Source of the DNA: Prevotella sp. UBA6994
GTDB taxonomy: Bacteria > Bacteroidota > Bacteroidia > Bacteroidales > Bacteroidaceae
Length of the DNA: 64,000 nt
Assembly: GCA_002449845.1 (NCBI GenBank)
Contig: DJXW01000024.1
Span: 1 to 64,000 of the forward strand
Direction of reading: 5' to 3'
Within the stretch, counting starts at the first letter, position 1. The number at the start of each line of letters is the position of its first letter. Shown one piece after another: positions 45,692 through 54,729 of this stretch. Below the pieces are notes generated by a model. The model made no database searches, had not been told where the DNA came from, and was given only the letters and a program-made list of their open reading frames with translations. Position numbers and translations under genes: made by a program.

Positions 45692-48268
45692 TTAAATGTG
45701 TGGATTTTGGATGATTTTGTTTATAATTTGCCCTTTTTGTTCCATTTTATATTCCGTAGGAGTCATTCCCATGTCAGCTTTGAAACATTTTCCAAAGTAT
45801 TTGGGATCAGAGAATCCACAGCCGTATGCTACGTCGTTGACAGCCATTCCCATCGCCAGCATCTTGCAGGCTTTCCTGATTCTTGCCTCACGGATGAAGT
45901 CGAGTGGGGTAACGCCAAGCAGCGACTTCATCTTTCGGTTTAAGCCAGAACGACTGGTTGCCGTAGCTTCAGCCATATCGCCGATGTTGATGTTTGGATC
46001 GTCTATGTGTTCCTCGATAAACTTCATGGCTCTTTTCATGAACATGTCGTCTTCGGGTTTGATTTGCGGTTGCGGAATCGTTTCCTCCACTTGAGACTTG
46101 CCATCTTGTCTTTCCGTGTTTGTAGCATTGAGCAAGGCGAGATACGCTTCATGAGTTTCCTTTTGCTTTCTGCTCAGTTCGGTGATGTGTCTATGCGTTC
46201 TCAGGATGGCATAGACAATGGCTGCTATTAATAATATGTATAGTAATTTTGCCCACGTGGTTTCCCAAAAGGTGGGTTTTACGATGATTGTCAGTATGCG
46301 TGTGTTGTCAACCCACACACCGTCTCCATTGGTGGAGCGTATCTTGAGCAGATGCGTTCCTGGTCGTAAGTCTAAGAATGTTGCAGTATGAGTCTTTTCC
46401 ACGTAGTTCCACGCATTGTTGCCGTTGTCGCCCATTTGGAAAGCGTAATGGATTTCTGCTTCCCCCGTATAGTCGAGTGCGGAAAACGTAATGGTGAAAT
46501 TGCGTTCGTGAGAAGATAATATTAATGTGTCAAGTACATTGACGGCAAGGTTTGGTGCTTGTTTCTCCACCGAGATAGACGTGAGTGCTATCGAAGGTAC
46601 ATATCCACTCTTGCGTAGTGATTGGGGCATGATGGTGAATGTTCCGTTTTGTAATCCGAAGATGCGCCTGCCGTCTGGCAACAGCGTAGGAACGGCATCA
46701 GAGAATCGGACTCTTTCTTGGAAGAAATGAGAATCGAAATTCTCCATTTGGTTATCGTCTGGGCGCAACGTAATCAGTTGGTTGCTGCTCACTATCAGCA
46801 AGTGGTCGCCTTCCTCGATGGCAGAGAGCGTAATGTCAGAAGGCAATCCCGTCGTAGTGTCGAAGTGCTTAAATTCCAATTGGTCTTGAAGTAAGTCTTT
46901 CGATAAGATTTGGTTCACGCCGCCACTTTCCGTACATACGAATATGCGATGCTTGCTGTCTTCCATGACAAACATAGTGGCATTGTTGCTGAGGCTCGAA
47001 CTGCGATGGGAATCCCGTGTGTGCAACTTGAATTGTATTTGTCGCACGTCTTTTTTCGTCACGTCTGCCACAATCAACCCTGTTGTCGTGGCTGCCAGTA
47101 AGATGCCTTTTTTCGTGATATATATTTGTCTTACCCTATTGCCAAGTACTTTGGGGTATTTCAAACCGTTTCCTCCGTGTACGAATCGGATGTCTTTTGC
47201 TTCCGGATGTTCGATGCAGGCAATGCCCTTGTTAAACGTTGCCACCCACAATCTTCCTGCTGGGTCGATGGCTGAATAGTATAGCTCATCGTTAGGAATA
47301 GAGTGGGGATCGGCATCATTGTGCCTGAATTGTTCTACGGAGAATGTTCCGTTTCCCGTTTCGCGCAATCTAAACAATCCATTGGGTTTGCTGCATAGCC
47401 AGATAGTTCCTGTTTGGGCTTGCAAAAGATGGTATATAGGTGAGCCAAACGTAGTGTATGCGTGGTGTAAACCTCCTCTTTGTCCCAGGTAACCCAATAG
47501 GTGGTTGGATTGGTCATATAATTTGATGATTGCGTCATCACGTGTGGTGAGCCAAGTGCGTTGTTTTCGGTCTATTAAGAAATTGCGTACTTGGGTCGGC
47601 TTTTCAAGCGCTACTCGTGCGTGTGGCTTTTGACTGAACGTCAGTTTATATGCACCATATTCACTTCGCATCCAAACGTTACCTTGTTTGTCGGTCAGGC
47701 TATAGTAGAGTGTTGTCGTGGGTTCGATGTTTGGGTGATAGTCTGTCCAGGTGTTGCTTCCCTTCTCTTGGTAACGAATGGTACCATCCTTGTGTATTTC
47801 CCATGTCACGCCCCAAGCATCGGTATGTCTGATGGAATGGTCACCTATGTTGCGTATGCGGTCTGACCGCTTTTGGAACATGTTTAATAGTTTTTGTTCT
47901 TCCTGTGGCGGGAGCGATTGGTATTTGCAGGTTTTCAAGTCAAAACGCAGTACATGGTCATCGTATTGGCACAATATGTTACCGTCTTTGTCTAAGATGA
48001 TGTCGCGAATGCGGTCGGAAGGAATGTCTATCCCATTGCCCACTTCCGACTTGAAGCATTCAAACTCATAGCCATCGAAGCGGTTGAGCCCATTCCATGT
48101 GGCAAACCACATCATTCCTTGCTTGTCTTGCACGATTTGGGTAACGTTCCATTGTGCCAAGCCTGAAAACTCATCATAATGGGTGAGGTGGCAAATCGGT
48201 TCGCCTGCCCGTATGACAAGAGAAAACAGTGTGGTGATGATAAATGTCAGTAGTACTATCTTTTTCAT
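45692..48268 (-). CDS. Transmembrane sensor-regulator: propeller + Y_Y_Y + AraC, no kinase or receiver
   Basis: The 858-residue protein has a signal peptide (VLLTFIITTLFSLVIRA) and a beta-propeller sensor with Reg_prop repeats (QDKQGMMWFATWNGLNRFDG, DKQGNVWMRSEYGAY). A Y_Y_Y domain follows (about 590-660), then one membrane helix (LLYILLIAAIVYAILR, near 676-692). The cytoplasmic end, after a short coiled linker, is an AraC-type HTH (ATSRSGLNRKMKSLLGVTPLDF, then MAVNDVAYGCGFSDPKYFGKCF). Full hybrid two-component systems carry kinase and receiver domains between helix and AraC, and these are absent. It should act as a one-component regulator of the adjacent susCD locus, sensing a glycan in the periplasm. 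Confidence 0.9.
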   Translation of the reverse strand: MKKIVLLTFIITTLFSLVIRAGEPICHLTHYDEFSGLAQWNVTQIVQDKQGMMWFATWNGLNRFDGYEFECFKSEVGNGIDIPSDRIRDIILDKDGNILCQYDDHVLRFDLKTCKYQSLPPQEEQKLLNMFQKRSDRIRNIGDHSIRHTDAWGVTWEIHKDGTIRYQEKGSNTWTDYHPNIEPTTTLYYSLTDKQGNVWMRSEYGAYKLTFSQKPHARVALEKPTQVRNFLIDRKQRTWLTTRDDAIIKLYDQSNHLLGYLGQRGGLHHAYTTFGSPIYHLLQAQTGTIWLCSKPNGLFRLRETGNGTFSVEQFRHNDADPHSIPNDELYYSAIDPAGRLWVATFNKGIACIEHPEAKDIRFVHGGNGLKYPKVLGNRVRQIYITKKGILLAATTTGLIVADVTKKDVRQIQFKLHTRDSHRSSSLSNNATMFVMEDSKHRIFVCTESGGVNQILSKDLLQDQLEFKHFDTTTGLPSDITLSAIEEGDHLLIVSSNQLITLRPDDNQMENFDSHFFQERVRFSDAVPTLLPDGRRIFGLQNGTFTIMPQSLRKSGYVPSIALTSISVEKQAPNLAVNVLDTLILSSHERNFTITFSALDYTGEAEIHYAFQMGDNGNNAWNYVEKTHTATFLDLRPGTHLLKIRSTNGDGVWVDNTRILTIIVKPTFWETTWAKLLYILLIAAIVYAILRTHRHITELSRKQKETHEAYLALLNATNTERQDGKSQVEETIPQPQIKPEDDMFMKRAMKFIEEHIDDPNINIGDMAEATATSRSGLNRKMKSLLGVTPLDFIREARIRKACKMLAMGMAVNDVAYGCGFSDPKYFGKCFKADMGMTPTEYKMEQKGQIINKIIQNPHI

Positions 48269-48297
48269 CCTTCACGTATGTTATCAGGTTGATGATG

Positions 48298-48305
48298 CAA
48301 AGATA
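48298..48305 (-). promoter_or_regulatory. -7 element of the propeller/AraC regulator gene
   Basis: TATCTTTG on the minus strand, about 30 nt before the start codon. Confidence 0.45.
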
Positions 48306-48415
48306 ATCAAAATTTTGGATTGTAAAAAAAATATTGGTAAAATGATTCAACTTTCTAATAGGTGTTCGAGAATTCAGACAATAGTCTTGCTTCTTATATT
48401 TTGGCAATAATATAG

Positions 48416-48567
48416 CAGTTGGCATAAGTCCCGAAGGGACAAAAGAACACAGGGAGGGGTGAAGCGGAGCGAAACCCCTTCAATGGTAGCGTTTCAAATC
48501 GAACCCCGATAGGGGTAACAGAACCGATTGCGCAAGGTTGTTCTGTCGTGCCTTCGGCACTCTATAT
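48416..48567. repeat. Cluster of GC-rich short palindromes
   Basis: The 502-bp gap before malate dehydrogenase holds several short perfect hairpins: GTCCCGAAGGGAC, GGGGTGAAGCGGAGCGAAACCCC-type stem, CCCCGATAGGGG and GTGCCTTCGGCAC. They stand out against AT-rich surroundings and resemble REP-type palindromes. No gene is present. Confidence 0.6.
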
Positions 48568-48675
48568 ACAAATGCTCATGTTAGCAGGGGTTACGCCCTT
48601 CGGGCTTCACCGCCTGCCTGTTATCTATCGTGCCTTCGGCACTGCCTGTGCCAACAACTATATCATTACCTATAT
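48568..48675 (+). repeat. ~107-bp palindromic repeat, copy A
   Basis: Nearly the same sequence occurs at 53015-53122. It runs from ACAAATGCTCATGTTAGCAG through the hairpins GCCCTTCGGGC and GTGCCTTCGGCAC to TATATCATT(A/G)CCTA. The two copies differ at only a handful of places. Confidence 0.85.
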
Positions 48676-48700
48676 TTTATAAAAAGGAGTATATAAAAAA

Positions 48701-48750
48701 AGGATGAAGAATCACTGACAATGGCAAGACATTGGGTGATTCTTCATCCT
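48701..48750 (-). terminator. Terminator after malate dehydrogenase
   Basis: Perfect 15-bp stem AGGATGAAGAATCAC / GTGATTCTTCATCCT with a 20-nt loop and a T-run, 21 nt after the mdh stop. Confidence 0.8.
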
Positions 48751-48770
48751 ATTTGATACATGGTTGTTGT

Positions 48771-49763
48771 TTACAAGTTTGGATTAATCTTGCTCCATTC
48801 AGAGATTGGAGGAACGATGTTGAGCGTTACCAACTCGTCGCGCATCTTGCAGAGGTGCGCGTAAGAAGCATCAAGCTTGGCATTTTCCTCTGGAGTGCCT
48901 TGTGGAACTTCAAAGTGAGCACCATTCTCGTCGAGAGTGGTCTTCATTGCCATCATGATATGATCGTACTTGTCGGTCTTTACGTATGTACCTACAGGGA
49001 AACGGAATGCCTCGCCACCCATGGCAGAGCGAATCATTTCTACGCTGAGATAAGAGGGGCTTTGGAAAGAACTGCGTCCGCGCAACTTGATGATGGCTGC
49101 ACCACCCTGTGTCACGTCTTTCTTCATCTTCTCCCATTCCTCTTCGGGGAACTCTTCCGTGCCGATGATGTCTGCCAACTTGCGACCGGCAATCTCTACG
49201 TGGCTGCCAAACACTGCCATTTGCTCACCGTGACCGCCGTATGTGGCGCAACCAGTGATTTCGCTTTGCATCACGCCAAACTTCTTGGCGAGAGCTGATT
49301 GCAGACGAGTGGTGTCAAGAGCTGCCAATGTGGTCACTTGTCCTGGTTTCAATCCTGAGTAAAGTAACGTTACGAGACCGGTGAGGTCGGCTGGATTGAA
49401 GATGATTACCACGTGCTTTACATTGGGGCAATATTTCTTGATGTTCATTCCCAGTTCCTCTGCTATCTTGCAGTTACCAGCCAAGAGGTCTTCACGAGTC
49501 ATACCCTCCTTACGTGGTGCTCCACCACTCGAAATGATGTATTTAGCATTGGTGAAAGCCTCAGCTACATCTGTGGTAGCAGTAATCTTCACGTCACCAA
49601 ATCCACTTTGGCGCATTTCCTCTGCTACACCTTCTGGTGAGAATACGTCGTAAAGACAAATGTCGTTGGTCAGTCCCATCATCAAAGCGGTCTGTACCAT
49701 GTTTGAACCAATCATGCCAGCTGCACCGACGATGACCAGTTTGTCGTTAGTTAAAAATGTCAT
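48771..49763 (-). CDS. mdh: Malate dehydrogenase
   Basis: The enzyme interconverts malate and oxaloacetate with NAD(H). In Prevotella it would serve the reductive branch toward fumarate and succinate. The 330 residues have the Rossmann start LVIVGAAGMIGSNMVQTALM, the substrate loop GGAPRKEGMTREDLL with its arginines, FNPADLTG, and the catalytic His in CATYGGHGEQMAVFG. The glycine motif here is GAAGMIG, as in MDH of the Bacteroidota branch. It stands alone with its own promoter and terminator. Confidence 0.93.
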   Translation of the reverse strand: MTFLTNDKLVIVGAAGMIGSNMVQTALMMGLTNDICLYDVFSPEGVAEEMRQSGFGDVKITATTDVAEAFTNAKYIISSGGAPRKEGMTREDLLAGNCKIAEELGMNIKKYCPNVKHVVIIFNPADLTGLVTLLYSGLKPGQVTTLAALDTTRLQSALAKKFGVMQSEITGCATYGGHGEQMAVFGSHVEIAGRKLADIIGTEEFPEEEWEKMKKDVTQGGAAIIKLRGRSSFQSPSYLSVEMIRSAMGGEAFRFPVGTYVKTDKYDHIMMAMKTTLDENGAHFEVPQGTPEENAKLDASYAHLCKMRDELVTLNIVPPISEWSKINPNL

Positions 49764-49806
49764 ATCAATTTTATCGTTTTAAGTTTATAATTATTCTTTC
49801 TTTCGG

Positions 49807-49814
49807 CAAAGTTA
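49807..49814 (-). promoter_or_regulatory. -7 element of mdh
   Basis: TAACTTTG on the minus strand, 43 nt before the mdh start codon. Confidence 0.5.
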
Positions 49815-50116
49815 CTAAAAAAAATGCGGAAGATTGCATTTATTTGCTTTTTTAATTGTTATTATTATTAAAAATGTAGGCTTTTGCCAAATCGACATTG
49901 CAATTCGTGAGGTCTGTGTCTGTAAACGAAGAACGAGCTATATAAGAGATATACGATGAGGCTATACTTGATGCATATTGTGTCAAATTGTTGTTGTTTG
50001 CCTTGTTTTTGTAACAAAATCACATGAAAAACCACTTTTGCGCATGATATGTGTCATGAAATGTTATTAAATATAAAAACTATAGGCATATTTTTCTAAA
50101 TCCCGCAATAATCTAT

Positions 50117-50124
50117 TAATTTTG
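50117..50124 (+). promoter_or_regulatory. -7 element of the porin gene
   Basis: TAATTTTG, 37 nt before the ATG at 50161. It overlaps the more upstream in-frame ATG (50122), which therefore cannot be the start. Confidence 0.55.
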
Positions 50125-50160
50125 CGAAATATTTTTATAAACTTTTTAATTTTTATATTT

Positions 50161-51249
50161 ATGAGAAAACAGATTTTCAAGATGGCCACCTTAGCGGTGG
50201 CATTGGCTGTGTTCAGCAGTCATGCTGCCATGGGGCAACAAAAGAGTGAGGAGAAAACCAATTGGATGAAGGAGTTAACCTCGCGTATTACATTCAATGG
50301 CTATGCACAAGGAGGTTACTCCTGGCAAGATGCTAATGGCAAACAGCGCAATGACTTCAACTTGAAACGTACATTGCTTTGGGCAAAAGCCCGAATTACC
50401 GACCGATGGTCGTTTCTTTTTATGCACGACTTCTCAAGTGTGGTGCAAGAATTTTACACAGACTACCGACTCTCCAATGACAAATCCCTTACCGTAAGGG
50501 TCGGACAATTCAAACATTCTTATACGTTAGAAAATCCTCTCTCGCCTACGATGCTGGAGTTGATAGATGTCTATTCGCAGGCAGTGTTGTATCTGGCAGG
50601 AGAAGGACCAGACCCGTTGAATGGCGTCAACTATGGCCGTGACATGGGAGCTATGATTTATGGTGACGTGTTCAATGGCTTCTTACATTACGAACTCGCC
50701 TTGATGAACGGGCAAGGCATTAACAAGCGTGATGGAAACAACAAGAAAGACGTGATTGCCAGGTTGGATGTGCGCCCCATCGAAGGGCTTCGCATCGTGG
50801 CAAGTGCCCAGAAGGGTACGGGTAATGCCGTGGGTACGGCTGCCTGGAACCCTGAGATAAAAGTGGGCGACGACTATACTCGTGACAGGTATAGCATTGG
50901 TGCAGAATATAAGACGGGGCAATTTGCTCCAGGTAAATATAAGGAGGCTCGCCCCATCAGCTTCCGTGGTGAATGGTTGGGTGGCAAGGATGGAAACGTG
51001 GGTAGCCGTGGCGGTTACCTCACTGCCTGTGTTCCCCTGACCAAAGGTTGGGATGCCGTGGCAAGTGGCGAGACGTTTAATCGCAATACAAGTGTGGATG
51101 GTTGGACACAAACCAACCTGACCGTAGGCTTGCAATACTGGTTTTACAAGAAGTGTCGTTTCCAAGTGCAATATGCTCGCTGTTTCTGTGGCGACCAGAT
51201 AGGAAAAGACTATAATTGGCTGCAATCTCAAATTCAAGTGGCATTCTAA
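50161..51249 (+). CDS. Porin O/P-type outer-membrane channel
   Basis: A 362-residue outer-membrane barrel with signal peptide (ATLAVALAVFSSHAAMGQQ). It has features of the phosphate-selective porin O/P family: RITFNGYAQGGYSWQD at the start of the barrel, VRVGQFKHSYTLENPLSP, and NYGRDMGAMIYGDVFNGFL. It ends in the C-terminal Phe (SQIQVAF) that barrels need. The start at 50161 follows from the promoter position. The solute is unknown: many Bacteroidota members of this family are not phosphate-specific. The next gene, 11 nt downstream, is a sodium:solute symporter, so a pair of outer- and inner-membrane carriers for the same solute is possible. Confidence 0.85.
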   Translation: MRKQIFKMATLAVALAVFSSHAAMGQQKSEEKTNWMKELTSRITFNGYAQGGYSWQDANGKQRNDFNLKRTLLWAKARITDRWSFLFMHDFSSVVQEFYTDYRLSNDKSLTVRVGQFKHSYTLENPLSPTMLELIDVYSQAVLYLAGEGPDPLNGVNYGRDMGAMIYGDVFNGFLHYELALMNGQGINKRDGNNKKDVIARLDVRPIEGLRIVASAQKGTGNAVGTAAWNPEIKVGDDYTRDRYSIGAEYKTGQFAPGKYKEARPISFRGEWLGGKDGNVGSRGGYLTACVPLTKGWDAVASGETFNRNTSVDGWTQTNLTVGLQYWFYKKCRFQVQYARCFCGDQIGKDYNWLQSQIQVAF

Positions 51250-51260
51250 TATAATATACT

Positions 51261-52784
51261 ATGGTAATCAAAATTATTCTTACATTGATATTCATCCTCG
51301 TCATGGTGGGCGTGGGTATTTATTCTCGCAAGCAAGCCAGTTCTGTAGATGGTTTCGTGCTTGGCGGTCGTTCCGTTGGTCCTTGGCTTACAGCCTTTGC
51401 ATACGGCACAAGTTATTTCTCGGCGGTGGTATTCGTTGGCTATGCTGGCCAGTTCGGTTGGAAATATGGTCTGTCTGCCACATGGATTGGCGTTGGAAAT
51501 GCCATCATTGGCTCTCTCTTGGCGTGGATTGTGTTAGGTAGGCGTACCAAATTGATGACCCAGCACATTGACAGTCGCACCATGCCTGATTTCTTTGGCA
51601 CACGTTTCGATAGTCAGGGCTTGCGTGTGGTGGCATCTGTCATTGCGTTCGTCTTCCTTATCCCATATACCGCTGGTGTTTATAAAGGAATCTCCACCTT
51701 GTTTGAGATGGGTTTTGGCATTCCTTACGAATATTGCGTGGTCATCATGGCTATCTTCACGGCTGTCTATGTGATATTGGGTGGCTACAAGGCTACTGCC
51801 ATGAATGATTTTATTCAGGGTATCATCATGCTTTTCGGTATCGTGACCGTGATTGCAGCTGTGCTGAACTCGCAGGGAGGACTCTTTACCGCTGTGCAGA
51901 AGATGGCTGAACTGCCCAGTGACACCGATGCAACCGTAAACGGAGGCTTTGCTTCATTGCTGGGACCAGATCCGTGGAATTTGTTGGGTGTCATCATCCT
52001 TACCTCTCTTGGTACGTGGGGACTGCCGCAGATGGTGGGTAAGTTTTATTCCATTACCGACGAACAAGCCATTCGCCGCGGTACGATTATCTCTACGTTG
52101 TTTGCCTTCGTCGTGGCTGGTGGTTGTTACTTCCTTGGCGGCTTCGGTCGTTTGTTTGGAATGCCTCCCGTATTGCCCAACGGACGGTTAGACTTCGACA
52201 GCATCGTGCCTTCTATGCTGATTACGTTGCCCGATTTCATCATTGCCCTCGTGGTATTGCTGGTGTTGTCGGCTTCCATGTCAACCTTGGCTTCTCTGGT
52301 GCTCACCTCGTCTTCTACCATGACGCTCGACTTGATCTATCGTGACAAGAAGTCGGCTCCTGGAGAAGTGGAAGAAGGTGCCATTGACGACATCGTGGCT
52401 GAGAAGATTGAGCGCCGAAAGGTGGTGGTGATGCGTGTGCTGATTGTATTCTTCATCGTCATCTCTCTGATGATTGCCCTCAATCCGCCCACATTCATCG
52501 CCCAGCTCATGGGAATCTCTTGGGGAGCCTTGGCAGGTGCATTCCTCGCTCCTTTCATGATGGGTCTTTATTGGAAAAACACGACCACGGCTTCCGTATG
52601 GGCTTGCTTCGTTTGGGGCGTAGGCATTACGGTCATCAATATGTTGCTTGGCAACCCCATCAATCCTATCAACTGTGGAGCTATCGCCATGGTAGGTGGC
52701 TTCGTAGTTGTGTGGTTGGTGAGCCTGTTTACCAAGAAGATGCCCAGCAACACCGTGGATAAGATATTTGAGTGTTACGATTAA
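51261..52784 (+). CDS. Sodium:solute symporter (SSS family)
   Basis: A 507-residue inner-membrane transporter with about 13 membrane helices. It has the SSS-family signature region around residues 15-75 (FVLGGRSVGPWLTAFAYGTS, YFSAVVFVGYAG) and LGGYKATAMNDFIQGIIM. These proteins use the Na+ gradient to import sugars, amino acids, nucleosides, carboxylates and others. The cargo cannot be read from the sequence. It is co-transcribed with the porin gene, and the operon ends at a hairpin 70 nt downstream. Confidence 0.9.
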   Translation: MVIKIILTLIFILVMVGVGIYSRKQASSVDGFVLGGRSVGPWLTAFAYGTSYFSAVVFVGYAGQFGWKYGLSATWIGVGNAIIGSLLAWIVLGRRTKLMTQHIDSRTMPDFFGTRFDSQGLRVVASVIAFVFLIPYTAGVYKGISTLFEMGFGIPYEYCVVIMAIFTAVYVILGGYKATAMNDFIQGIIMLFGIVTVIAAVLNSQGGLFTAVQKMAELPSDTDATVNGGFASLLGPDPWNLLGVIILTSLGTWGLPQMVGKFYSITDEQAIRRGTIISTLFAFVVAGGCYFLGGFGRLFGMPPVLPNGRLDFDSIVPSMLITLPDFIIALVVLLVLSASMSTLASLVLTSSSTMTLDLIYRDKKSAPGEVEEGAIDDIVAEKIERRKVVVMRVLIVFFIVISLMIALNPPTFIAQLMGISWGALAGAFLAPFMMGLYWKNTTTASVWACFVWGVGITVINMLLGNPINPINCGAIAMVGGFVVVWLVSLFTKKMPSNTVDKIFECYD

Positions 52785-52853
52785 GCAACGCTACAATCTC
52801 TCATATAGACAAAGTGTGGCAGTGCCTCATACTTGCTATATAATTATAAAAAT

Positions 52854-52883
52854 GGCTGATTCCATCGATGGAATCAGCCTTTT
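52854..52883 (+). terminator. Terminator of the porin-symporter operon
   Basis: Perfect 13-bp palindrome GGCTGATTCCATC / GATGGAATCAGCC followed by a T-run. The following 300 bases hold only a diverged stretch and repeat copy B. Confidence 0.85.
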
Positions 52884-53014
52884 TGCATATAATCAAACAG
52901 GATGATTACTCCTCCAAGATGATATGAGTGGTTTACCATCAATACCACGTCTGTTACGTTCACCGTTAATGGAAATATCTACTATTGCCATTAAAAATAA
53001 TGGCAATTTTAACC

Positions 53015-53122
53015 ACAAATGCTCATGTTAGCAGGGGTTACGCCCTTCGGGCTTCACCGCCTGCCTGTCATCTATCGTGCCTTCGGCACTGCTTATGCCA
53101 TTTGCTATATCATTGCCTAAAA
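53015..53122 (+). repeat. ~107-bp palindromic repeat, copy B
   Basis: Second copy of the sequence at 48568-48675, in the same orientation and about 4.4 kb away. It carries the same GCCCTTCGGGC and GTGCCTTCGGCAC hairpins. An inverted repeat of TTGCCATTAAAA / AATAATGGCAA lies just before it. Confidence 0.85.
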
Positions 53123-53198
53123 AATTATGTTATCGAATAATTTGGTGCTTTCGTGAATAATCATTATCTTCGCTCCCGTTTAATTGAATGCAAATACC

Positions 53199-54671
53199 AT
53201 GGACATCAACGACATTGAGAAAATTCAACTGACCACCAGTCAAGAGTTTGTTCTGAAACAATTACTCAGTTTTATCAATCATCCCACTGACAGGGTGTTT
53301 ATCCTCAAGGGCTACGCAGGTACAGGTAAGACCACCTTGATGAGATTCCTGATACGACAATTGGAGTCGTTGGGAAAAAACTATCAATTGCTGGCTTCCA
53401 CGGGAAGGGCAGCAAAGATATTGTCTAACCTTTCGGGGAATGCCAGTGCCTCTACCATACACTCGATGGTGTACGACTTCAACGGATTAAACAAAGAGCT
53501 AAACGAAAAAGAGGAATTGAAAGCCGACCAATACGGGCAGCTCTTCTTGGTGTTTGAACCCACCAGGTTGGCTCCTACTGACGTTTCGGAAACCATTTAT
53601 ATCATCGATGAGGCTTCCATGGTTTCGGATGTGGTTGTCAAAAACGTGACACAGGCTAAGTTTGGTGACGGAAGGTTGCTCCAAGACCTCTTGCAGTACG
53701 ACACGCGCAAGGGCAGCAAGTATATTTTTGTGGGAGACCCTTGCCAGTTGCCGCCCATAGAACAATATTTCTCACCAGCCTTGATGAAAGAATATGTACA
53801 AAACACCTTTGGCGTAGTGGCATAAGAGGCGCAACTGACTAAAATCATGCGACAAAAGGGCTCTAATGGCATCATTGACGCATCAAAGAGAATAAGAATA
53901 CTCTATGCCAAAGCGCCAGACAGCAATAGACAATACGGGTTGCAAGTGGTTTGGGGAATGTTACCGTTCCGCAATAATAAAAATATTGCATTACATGCTA
54001 ATGTGGAGGAAATGCTTAACCATTATGTCAGTAAGGTACAGAAAGACGGGTTGAACAGTGCCGTTTGTATTTGTAGGTCTAATGCAAGTTGTGCCGATCT
54101 TTCCGCAAGAATCAGGGAGAAACTGGGATTTGCAAGAGGGTGCTTGCAAAAAGGCGACTTGCTCATGGTGACGCAAAACAATATGCTGACAGGACTGATG
54201 AACGGTGATGTGGTCGTGGTGGAAGAAATCAGTAAGAACAGTGTGACAAGGGCACATCTCACATTCCGACAGGTGAAGGTGAGGGAACTTTTTACCGGAA
54301 ACAGCTATAGCTCGCTGATGATAGAAGAAATTGTAAACCAGTCGAAGCCAAACTTGGACAAGCAACAACAACATGCCTTGTTTCTCGATTTCATTTATCG
54401 TATGCTCGACAAGGGCATTACGGCAAAAAACAACAGACAGGCGTTTTACGACATGATGTTTCATGATTCATATCTCAATGCTCTCCGCTGCGTGTTTGGA
54501 TACGCCATTACCTGTCATAAGTCGCAAGGTGGAGAATGGGAAGACGTATATGTTCATGTGCCAAGAAACATAACCAAGAATCCTACCAAGGAAACATACC
54601 AATGGATATATACCTCCATGACAAGGGCGGAGAAGACACTGCACATGGTGGATGATTTCTACATCAGATAG
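53199..54671 (+). pseudogene. ATP-dependent RecD/Pif1-like DNA helicase interrupted by one in-frame stop
   Basis: Read through, the gene encodes about 490 residues of a superfamily-1 helicase. Motif I is GYAGTGKTTLMRF, motif II IIDEASMVSD, motif III VGDPCQLPPIEQY. The C-terminal half holds the UvrD_C_2 motifs AITCHKSQGGEWEDVYVHV and IYTSMTRAEKTLHMV. A single TAA at 53823-53825 stands between FGVVA and EAQLTKIMRQKG; the frame is open and coding-like on both sides with no length change. An ATG 22 nt later could restart translation. I chose the ATG at 53199 because the frame's earlier start would be TTG. It may be a recent pseudogene, a read-through gene or a sequencing error. Confidence 0.8.
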
Positions 54672-54729
54672 TGTAACCATTGTTAGTGGTTTCTAATTAG
54701 CTTTTTGTCATACAAATTCTGAATTTAGG

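Larger units (their letters stand above)
49764..50160. other. Divergent intergenic region between mdh and the porin gene
   Basis: An AT-rich stretch of 397 bases carrying the mdh promoter and the porin promoter at its two ends. No repeat, RNA gene or open frame stands out in the middle (about 49830-50090). Confidence 0.6.

Noticed and set aside
45692..48268. Standard hybrid two-component system
   Set aside because: The kinase (HisKA/HATPase) and receiver domains are absent between the membrane helix and the AraC domain.
50122..50160. Upstream ATG of the porin gene
   Set aside because: It overlaps the -7 box; the leader from 50161 is a proper signal peptide.
53184..53198. TTG start for the helicase
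   Set aside because: The ATG at 53199 is 15 nt downstream and gives MDINDIEKIQL, a more usual start.
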